Source of the DNA: Chloroflexota bacterium
Lineage (GTDB): Bacteria; Chloroflexota; Anaerolineae; Promineifilales; Promineifilaceae
Direction: 5' to 3'
Length of the DNA stretch: 5,919 bases
NCBI GenBank assembly: GCA_008501785.1
Contig: QQUD01000131.1
Location: 1 to 5,919, forward strand
Part shown: positions 1 through 4,260 of the stretch, in pieces
How the letters are laid out: the number at the start of each line of letters is the position of its first letter
Position numbering within the stretch: the first letter of the stretch is position 1
The notes under the pieces: generated by a model
The model's input: the letters and a program-made list of their open reading frames with translations, nothing else
What the model was told of the DNA's origin: nothing
Databases searched by the model: none
Position numbers and translations under genes: made by a program

Positions 1-610
1 GTGGCAGCTTTTTGTCATGATTCCATTGTACCAGTGCCGCAAATCCGCCAAATAAAACGGCAGATTCGTGACTGAGCAAGCTTAACAAGAACCAGAAGCC
101 AGTGAGCGCCCACCAAAACGGCCGTTTTGTCTCTGCTTCAAATGCTTGCAAATAACTGTGCAGCCCCAGCAAAATTAGCCCAACTGTTGTTGGATGTACA
201 TTGTGCCCGTAGACGGCAATGGCTTGGTACGAGAATGGGAAGAGGGTGAAGATCAGACCAGTCGCGAAAGCAGAACGGCTGTTTTGCCACAATCGCCAAC
301 TCAACCAGGTCAGCAATCCCGCATTGGCTGCATGTTGAAACACATTTAGCCCATGCAGCAGCCAGTTGGGATAGTATCCAAATAGACTTTCAATGAGCAA
401 CATTGGCAAAAATGTTAGAGGACGATAGAAGCCAAACTCTTTTGCTGGCAGCCAGACGCTTGTCCAATCGAGCGTGCCTGTGATGCGGATGTGCAGCAAG
501 GTGTCGTAAATGAGGGGTAGGTGGATAGTCGGCCAGTAAAGCCAGAGGGAGATGATAACGGCCGTTACCACCACAAAAAAAAGCGGATATCGTCGCCTAA
601 ACTGCATCAT
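1..610 (-). CDS. Polytopic membrane protein, GT-C glycosyltransferase-like (partial, C-terminus beyond window)
   Basis: An open frame of 203 codons runs from ATG at 610 leftward off the window without a stop, so only the N-terminal part is seen. A basic start (MMQFRRR) is followed by a hydrophobic helix (about residues 9-26), then an extracytosolic-type loop with IYD (Asp36) and a YRPL motif (62-65). Further hydrophobic stretches lie at about 66-76, 113-133, 141-155 and 166-194, with polar signatures between them (HGLNVFQH at 86-93, HNVHP at 136-140, SHES at 180-183). A first-loop Asp, 'YRPL', 'lH..N...H..na' and a late 'HE/KE' are typical of GT-C glycosyltransferases (RgtA/ArnT/O-mannosyltransferase type), which move sugars from polyprenyl-phosphate donors on the outer face of the membrane. 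Assignment to GT-C is by pattern, not by search; the substrate cannot be told. ATG 610 is the first of two adjacent ATGs (610 and 607); a TATAAT box sits just upstream and no strong Shine-Dalgarno is seen. The palindromes at 114-129 and 556-567 lie inside this gene. Confidence 0.75.
   Translation of the reverse strand, partial: MMQFRRRYPLFFVVVTAVIISLWLYWPTIHLPLIYDTLLHIRITGTLDWTSVWLPAKEFGFYRPLTFLPMLLIESLFGYYPNWLLHGLNVFQHAANAGLLTWLSWRLWQNSRSAFATGLIFTLFPFSYQAIAVYGHNVHPTTVGLILLGLHSYLQAFEAETKRPFWWALTGFWFLLSLLSHESAVLFGGFAALVQWNHDKKLP
114..129. repeat. Iterated palindrome AACGGCCGTT, copy 1
   Basis: Core at 117-126, extended to a perfect 16-bp palindrome CAAAACGGCCGTTTTG. It lies inside the GT-C-like gene, where it encodes Lys-Arg-Pro-Phe. 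Confidence 0.8.
556..567. repeat. Iterated palindrome AACGGCCGTT, copy 2
   Basis: Core at 557-566, extended to 12 bp (TAACGGCCGTTA). It encodes Val-Thr-Ala-Val in the first membrane helix of the GT-C-like protein. Confidence 0.8.
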
Positions 611-617
611 GGCGCGA

Positions 618-623
618 ATTATA
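618..623 (-). promoter_or_regulatory. -10 box (TATAAT) of the GT-C-like gene, leaderless spacing
   Basis: A perfect TATAAT reads on the minus strand from 623 to 618. Taking the hexamer as -12 to -7 puts +1 at about 611, one base before the ATG at 610. No good TTGACA is present at 16-18 bp upstream (GGTGAA at 646-641 is the 17-bp candidate). No ribosome binding site fits between the box and the ATG, so the transcript is predicted to be leaderless or nearly so. Confidence 0.5.
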
Positions 624-715
624 CGCTTTCTTTTTATAACTTCACCAAGATTGGACCAATTTTCTCTGAAAACTAGGCATTGGTCTAAACTAAAAGGATG
701 ATTTTAGTGTAGTTT

Positions 716-736
716 GGGCGACCCTTGTGGTCGCCC
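716..736 (-). terminator. Stem-loop directly after the thioredoxin gene, probable terminator
   Basis: A perfect 8-bp inverted repeat, GGGCGACC (716-723) and GGTCGCCC (729-736), with a 5-nt loop starts 2 bp after the TAA stop at 739-741. The stem is GC-rich and well placed to end the minus-strand transcript, but on that strand it is followed by AAACTACACT and not by a U tract. It is therefore either a U-tract-less terminator or an mRNA 3'-end stabilising hairpin. Apart from this hairpin and the -10 box at 618-623, the stretch 611-738 shows nothing else. Confidence 0.6.
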
Positions 737-738
737 TC

Positions 739-1182
739 TTACTGCAACGACTGCAAGATTTCATTCATTTCTACAGCTACCGAATCACCTGATAGCGGTC
801 CAACCCAGCGCTTCAATTCGTTGCCATTGCCATCAAGCAGCACATAAGTTGAGCGGCTGCGAATTGCGTACTCTTCAAAATATGGACGCGATTCTGGCTT
901 GTCTACATCTAGTACAAAAAATTCAACTCGACCTGAGAACTGTTCTTCGAGCCTATGCACGATAGGCGCATTCGCTGCTCAAGTCGTTCACCAACTGGCA
1001 AACGCATTTAAGAGCTGTGGTCGTCCCGTGTTTCCAATCAAAGTCAGATCAGATGTATCAATGGTTGGTTCTGCCACGATTTCAGGTACTTTTTCAGCAA
1101 TTGGTGTACCCGCTGGGCTGCAAGCTGCCAGGAACATGAGGATGGTAACGGCCGTTACCAACAATGCAATGATACTTTTCAT
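739..1182 (-). CDS. Thioredoxin-like lipoprotein with UxxU active site (two in-frame TGA as selenocysteine)
   Basis: A single frame of 147 codons plus TAA, interrupted only by TGA at 990-988 (residue 65) and 981-979 (residue 68). Residues 1-21 are a lipoprotein signal: MKS, a hydrophobic core, then LAAC with Cys21 as lipidation site. A Pro/Thr-rich linker leads to a thioredoxin fold: FASW (61-64), TGA-Thr-Thr-TGA, AANAP with Pro73 five residues after the second TGA as in WCGPCKMIAP of E. coli Trx, RLEEQF (77-82), VEFFVLDVD (86-94), TYVLLDGNG (112-120) and RWVGPL (125-130). The TGAs fall exactly on the two catalytic cysteines, and a SECIS-like hairpin follows. I infer selenocysteine at both, giving a low-potential exported dithiol/diselenol reductase. 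The usual cis-Pro position holds Ser111 (TCA). The gene follows the molybdoenzyme by 95 bp on the same strand and likely shares its transcript. A weak AAAGG lies 3 nt before ATG 1182. The alternative, a pseudogene with two nonsense mutations, is much less likely. Confidence 0.85.
951..967 (-). promoter_or_regulatory. Candidate bacterial SECIS stem-loop in the thioredoxin coding region
   Basis: In the mRNA (minus strand) GCCUAU (967-962), loop CGUGC (961-957) and AUAGGC (956-951) form a perfect 6-bp stem with a 5-nt loop. Below it come a C-U mismatch (968/950), a G-C pair (969/949) and a U-G pair (970/948). The loop begins 17 nt after the second UGA and 26 nt after the first, and has G as its second base. 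Bacterial SECIS elements, which recruit SelB with Sec-tRNA, typically have the apical loop about 16-37 nt after the UGA with a G among the first two loop bases; both UGAs satisfy this. Whether one element serves both codons is inference. Confidence 0.7.
979..990 (-). other. Pair of recoded TGA codons (UxxU, thioredoxin active site)
   Basis: Reading on the minus strand: TGG (993-991, Trp64), TGA (990-988), ACG (Thr), ACT (Thr), TGA (981-979), then GCA GCG AAT GCG CCT (AANAP). The spacing reproduces W-C-x-x-C-x4-P of thioredoxins with TGA at each Cys. TGG is used for Trp immediately before, and no other gene in the window has an in-frame TGA, which argues against genome-wide reassignment. Confidence 0.8.
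1144..1159. repeat. Iterated palindrome AACGGCCGTT, copy 3
   Basis: Core at 1147-1156, extended to a perfect 16-bp palindrome GGTAACGGCCGTTACC. It encodes Val-Thr-Ala-Val-Thr in the lipoprotein signal of the thioredoxin-like gene. Confidence 0.8.
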
Positions 1183-1277
1183 ATACCTTTCTTAATCCGT
1201 TTTTTACTAATATCCGTTGTTGCCATCTTCATATATTAGGAAACCTCACCGTTCTCATCAATCATTCTCATTGTGTG

Positions 1278-2897
1278 CTAAACGTCAAAACTATGAATGC
1301 CAGTTGCCCCGTTTGGTCGTTGTGGTGAGCGTTCCGCAATTTGCGCTGTGCCATCTGCTTCATAGGTGCGAACTTCAAACGTGTGTTCCCCTTCCACAAA
1401 GGGCCAGTCGTAGCGCCAAATAACCCAGGTTGTTTCAGACAAAGGTGTGCGTAACGAGACTTTTTCCCAGTCACCGCCATCAACGCGCAGGTCAACTTTA
1501 GAGATTTGCCGGTCACCAGCCCAAGCAATGCCGCCAATCGGAACCAGCCGCTGCACACCTTTTTCCACAATGTTATCCACAGCCACCGTGTCAATCACCG
1601 AGGTGGTTTTCACTTGCGCCGTTTCGCTCCAATTGCGTTCTACCCAATACCCTTCACGGTATTCATCTGTCACTTCAATGCCCGTAATCCACTTCGGCTG
1701 TTTCATGCCATACAAATCGGGAATCCAGATACGCAGCGGGAAGCCGTGATCTTTGGGCAATGGCTCACCGTCCCAATCGTAACAAAACATGATGCGAGCA
1801 TCGTTGTTGATTAGTTCCAGATCAACTGTTTCGTGGAAGCCATCTTCACTGGTGATGTCCAAATATTTTGCGCCATCTTGTACGCCTGCCGCTGCCAGCA
1901 AATCTTGTGCGCTCACACCAGTCCACTGTGTCGTGCTGATCAAGCTTGTGCCAACACGCCCAGAAATGCAGGACAATGTGACAAACTGGCTGCGAGATGG
2001 AAAGTTATTGCGAATCTGTTCTAGCGTTAGCATTTGTGGATTGTCTACCAGTCCAGTAATCGGCAAAACCCAGTCTACTTCTTCGATCAGGCTCGGCTCT
2101 GTTCGCAAAAATACTTGATAGTGATCTTCAATGGGTGTGTAATCTGGGCGCGTTCCGGGTGCGGGCAGCAGCGGGTCGTCGTCGTTGGGGAAGCTGGTGA
2201 TATTGGTGGTGCGCGGTCCTAGTGCCGCAAGTTGCGCTTCACGCTGCTGCCGTTCTGCCTGTGCCAAAAATGCACTCACGCCCCCACCGACGACGGTGAT
2301 GCCTGCGGTGCTGGCTCCCAATCGAATCAGGAATTGACGACGATCGATGCGTTCAACGGTGTTGGTGGTGTTGTCTGTCGTAGAAACGGCCGTTTCCATC
2401 CCCCACATCCGCTGAAATGCATAACTCAATGCCACACCCCATACTAAAGACAAAACGCCATACCAGCTAATCACCAGCCCTGGATTGAACTTGTCGCCAG
2501 TTACTTGTAAATTCATCAAAATAAAAGGAATGGCAAACAAAACGCCGATGATTAGCCCAAATACCCAATTTGTGCGTTTCAGCACTCGCAAAATGGTAAA
2601 GAAAATGGCTCCGGCAACGATACCTGCCGTCAAGAACATGCCCACAGCCATTAATTGTTCAGCTATTTTGGCATTGCTCACGGCTTCATTGCCGCCAATC
2701 AGCAGCAATGTGTCAATCATCATATCAATGCCGAAGGTGAGTAAATCACCGGGCAGCACACCGGAAATCCAGTCGAATAAGTTAAAAGGCGCAAACGGCC
2801 ATCCAGCTAATTGGTTGGCGAGATAGAGAACGGCCGTTAACGGTGCAGTCAGCAGCAGTCCAACAACAGACCCCCATAATGGCGCAAATTTTTTCAT
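1278..2897 (-). CDS. Membrane-anchored molybdopterin-dependent oxidoreductase (sulfite oxidase family)
   Basis: 539 residues in two parts. Residues 1-165 hold about five hydrophobic helices (roughly 8-28, 52-68, 83-103, 110-130, 141-161) with no histidine, so this anchor cannot bind bis-His haem. A twin-arginine stretch RRQFL (186-190) with a following hydrophobic segment (about 193-212) looks like an internal Tat signal that exports the rest. Residues 255-412 resemble the Mo-cofactor domain of sulfite oxidase/YedY enzymes: TLSC with Cys310 as probable Mo ligand, W325 and GVSAQDLL, EDGF (351-354), GEPLP (377-381), HGFPLRIWIP (384-393), and YGMKQPKW (396-403). Residues 455-520 match the C-terminal Mo-co dimerisation domain (WAGDRQISKVDLRVDGG). 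The natural substrate (sulfite, sulfoxide or other) is not decidable. A perfect AGGAGG (2909-2904) lies 6 nt before ATG 2897. The gene stands first in a minus-strand set with the seleno-thioredoxin lipoprotein, which would act in the same compartment. Stop is TAG. Confidence 0.88.
   Translation of the reverse strand: MKKFAPLWGSVVGLLLTAPLTAVLYLANQLAGWPFAPFNLFDWISGVLPGDLLTFGIDMMIDTLLLIGGNEAVSNAKIAEQLMAVGMFLTAGIVAGAIFFTILRVLKRTNWVFGLIIGVLFAIPFILMNLQVTGDKFNPGLVISWYGVLSLVWGVALSYAFQRMWGMETAVSTTDNTTNTVERIDRRQFLIRLGASTAGITVVGGGVSAFLAQAERQQREAQLAALGPRTTNITSFPNDDDPLLPAPGTRPDYTPIEDHYQVFLRTEPSLIEEVDWVLPITGLVDNPQMLTLEQIRNNFPSRSQFVTLSCISGRVGTSLISTTQWTGVSAQDLLAAAGVQDGAKYLDITSEDGFHETVDLELINNDARIMFCYDWDGEPLPKDHGFPLRIWIPDLYGMKQPKWITGIEVTDEYREGYWVERNWSETAQVKTTSVIDTVAVDNIVEKGVQRLVPIGGIAWAGDRQISKVDLRVDGGDWEKVSLRTPLSETTWVIWRYDWPFVEGEHTFEVRTYEADGTAQIAERSPQRPNGATGIHSFDV
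2383..2396. repeat. Iterated palindrome AACGGCCGTT, copy 4
   Basis: Core at 2385-2394, extended to 14 bp (GAAACGGCCGTTTC). It encodes Glu-Thr-Ala-Val in the linker between the membrane anchor and the Tat-like segment of the molybdoenzyme. Confidence 0.8.
2829..2838. repeat. Iterated palindrome AACGGCCGTT, copy 5
   Basis: Exact decamer without palindromic extension. It encodes Leu-Thr-Ala-Val in the first membrane helix of the molybdoenzyme. Confidence 0.8.
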
Positions 2898-2903
2898 GAA
2901 ATT

Positions 2904-2909
2904 CCTCCT
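2904..2909 (-). promoter_or_regulatory. Ribosome binding site AGGAGG of the molybdoenzyme gene
   Basis: A full-consensus Shine-Dalgarno with a 6-nt spacer fixes the start at ATG 2897-2895. It is the only strong ribosome binding site in the window; the other genes have weak sites or none. Confidence 0.85.
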
Positions 2910-3045
2910 GAATAAGAAATTAGTGATTTGTCTTAGCGGTTAGATGACGCCTAATTGTCAAATCTTATAAACAACAGATTACGGAAATCTTACAAGGGCG
3001 TTATTCAATGCTTACAACACATTTATAAATGGGAATGTACATCCA

Positions 3046-3054
3046 TGTTATACT
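3046..3054 (+). promoter_or_regulatory. Extended -10 promoter element of mutY
   Basis: TGTTATACT is an extended -10 (TGn followed by TATACT at 3049-3054), with no convincing -35. It predicts +1 at about 3061, only 5 nt before ATG 3066 and 14 nt before the next in-frame ATG at 3075. It lies in the 168-bp divergent gap with the molybdoenzyme gene. On the minus strand of the same gap a TTGACA (2961-2956) could be a -35 for the other gene, but no good -10 partner was found. Confidence 0.5.
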
Positions 3055-3065
3055 TGCGCCCGGTA

Positions 3066-4178
3066 ATGAAAACTATGTCTGAACTAACTACTATTGTAAA
3101 ACCATTATTGGATTGGTGGGATGCCGGTCACGCAGATTTACCCTGGCGCAGGTCAAAAGACCCCTATGCGATTTGGGTATCTGAGATCATGCTTCAGCAA
3201 ACCCAGGTCACAACCGTAATTCCTTATTACGAGCGGTGGATGGCACAGTTTTCTACAGTTCAAGAATTGGCAGCAGCATCGTTAGATAATGTGCTAAAGT
3301 TGTGGGAAGGGTTGGGATATTACACCCGTGCCCGTAATTTACACGCGGCGGCGCAGCAGGTTTTGAATGAATTTAACGGCCATATTCCCACCACTGCCAA
3401 ACAATTACAAACGCTGAAAGGAATCGGCCGTTACACCGCTGGAGCCATCGCCTCAATTGCATTTAACGAATCGGTACCCGTGTTGGATGGCAACGTCATT
3501 CGTGTTTTTAGTCGTCTCACCGATTTGCCAGATGATGTGACCACTCATGCAACAAAAAAACATTTATGGCAGCTTGCAGAATCTACTGTACCTGTGAAAA
3601 GACCCGGCGACTTCAATCAGGCATTGATGGAGCTTGGTCAACAGGTATGTGTACCGCAAAAACCAACGTGCCTGCTGTGTCCACTGTCGGTAGCTTGTCT
3701 GGCGCGGCAGCGCGGCACACAGCTAGAGCGTCCGGTCAAACCGCCACGCAAAAACATACCTCATTATGATGTTGTTGCAGGCATCATTTGGGAGCAGGGA
3801 ACTGTTGAACCGGATCGGAATGCGCGGTTTTTGATTGCGAAACGGCCGTTAAACGGTCTTCTCGGTGGTTTGTGGGAGTTTCCAGGTGGTAAACAAGAAG
3901 ATGGCGAAACTTTACCCGAAGCATTACAACGCGAAATCACGGAAGAGTTGAACATGTCAATTGATGTAGGTGCATTCCAAACCAGCATCAAACACGCCTA
4001 CACCCACTTTCGCATCACCCTCCATGCATTTCATGCCATACACCTAAACGGTACGCCTCAGCATGTAGGCGTTGCCGATCACGCATGGGTAACTTTGGCG
4101 CAGCTAAACCAATATGCCTTTGCCGTCACAGATCAAAAAATCATCGCAAATCTACAAGAGAAACTCCCCAATTCATAA
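3066..4178 (+). CDS. mutY: A/G-specific adenine DNA glycosylase MutY with intact Nudix box
   Basis: Removes adenine mispaired with 8-oxoguanine, the first step of base excision repair at oxidised G. From ATG 3066 the protein has 370 residues, close to E. coli MutY (350). Signs, numbered from this start: LPWR, VSEIMLQQTQV with catalytic Glu40, GLGYYTRARNLH, helix-hairpin-helix LKGIGRYTAGA (117-127), VLDGN with catalytic Asp141, a [4Fe-4S] loop with Cys195, Cys202, Cys205 and Cys211 (C-x6-C-x2-C-x5-C), and a C-terminal MutT-like domain with HAYTH (310-314), the equivalent of the FSH loop that senses 8-oxoG. That domain also has a complete Nudix box, G275-x5-E281-x7-RExxEE (289-294), normally degraded in MutY, so it may still hydrolyse a nucleotide. 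The frame opens upstream to a TTG at 2955, but residues from there have no family counterpart and overlap the promoter; ATG 3075 is the alternative start. The TPR gene follows 82 bp downstream on the same strand. Confidence 0.95.
   Translation: MKTMSELTTIVKPLLDWWDAGHADLPWRRSKDPYAIWVSEIMLQQTQVTTVIPYYERWMAQFSTVQELAAASLDNVLKLWEGLGYYTRARNLHAAAQQVLNEFNGHIPTTAKQLQTLKGIGRYTAGAIASIAFNESVPVLDGNVIRVFSRLTDLPDDVTTHATKKHLWQLAESTVPVKRPGDFNQALMELGQQVCVPQKPTCLLCPLSVACLARQRGTQLERPVKPPRKNIPHYDVVAGIIWEQGTVEPDRNARFLIAKRPLNGLLGGLWEFPGGKQEDGETLPEALQREITEELNMSIDVGAFQTSIKHAYTHFRITLHAFHAIHLNGTPQHVGVADHAWVTLAQLNQYAFAVTDQKIIANLQEKLPNS
3841..3850. repeat. Iterated palindrome AACGGCCGTT, copy 6
   Basis: Exact decamer in mutY, read in a different codon phase from copies 2-5 (Lys-Arg-Pro-Leu), so the motif is not explained by one preferred peptide. 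Confidence 0.8.
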
Positions 4179-4181
4179 CTC

Positions 4182-4211
4182 CCAAATCGTCAATCGTAAA
4201 AGCCAAATCGT
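4182..4211 (+). repeat. Short direct repeats (CCAAATCGT x2; AATCGT x3) upstream of the TPR gene
   Basis: CCAAATCGT occurs at 4182-4190 and 4203-4211, 21 bp apart (two helical turns), with a third AATCGT core at 4192-4197; the three cores start 7 and 14 bp apart. They lie just upstream of the predicted -35 at 4227. They could be a regulator binding site or chance. Confidence 0.35.
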
Positions 4212-4226
4212 TTCACGCAATGTTCA

Positions 4227-4254
4227 TTGTGATTTTTGACATGCGTTGTATCAT
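4227..4254 (+). promoter_or_regulatory. Promoter of the TPR gene, leaderless spacing
   Basis: TTGTGA (4227-4232) and TATCAT (4249-4254) are separated by 16 bp and match 4/6 and 5/6 of the consensus. The -10 position puts +1 at about 4261, which is the A of the proposed ATG start, so a leaderless mRNA is predicted. The absence of any Shine-Dalgarno before 4261 agrees with this. Confidence 0.45.
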
Positions 4255-4260
4255 ATTTGT

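Noticed and set aside
979..990. Genome-wide reassignment of UGA to Trp, Gly or Cys
   Set aside because: TGG is used for Trp throughout, and more than 1,500 codons in the other genes contain no in-frame TGA. A site-specific recoding explains the data better.
739..1182. Frameshifted or nonsense-mutated thioredoxin pseudogene
   Set aside because: Both halves are in the same frame, the only interruptions are two TGAs precisely at the catalytic Cys positions, flanking motifs and spacing are intact, and a SECIS-like hairpin is present. Random decay would not target exactly these codons.
899..1195. 98-codon plus-strand ORF opposite the thioredoxin gene
   Set aside because: Its translation has no recognisable domain and it is antisense to the conserved thioredoxin frame; shadow ORF.
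1268..1594. 108-codon minus-strand ORF inside the molybdoenzyme gene
   Set aside because: It overlaps the C-terminal Mo-co domain in another frame and has no family resemblance; shadow ORF.
2955..3065. Extended MutY N-terminus from TTG 2955 (or ATG 3045)
   Set aside because: The added residues have no counterpart in the MutY family and the region contains the extended -10 element; MutY proteins normally begin shortly before the LLDWW-type helix.
4246..4260. TTG start at 4246 for the TPR protein
   Set aside because: It adds only MYHIC, overlaps the predicted -10, and has no ribosome binding site.
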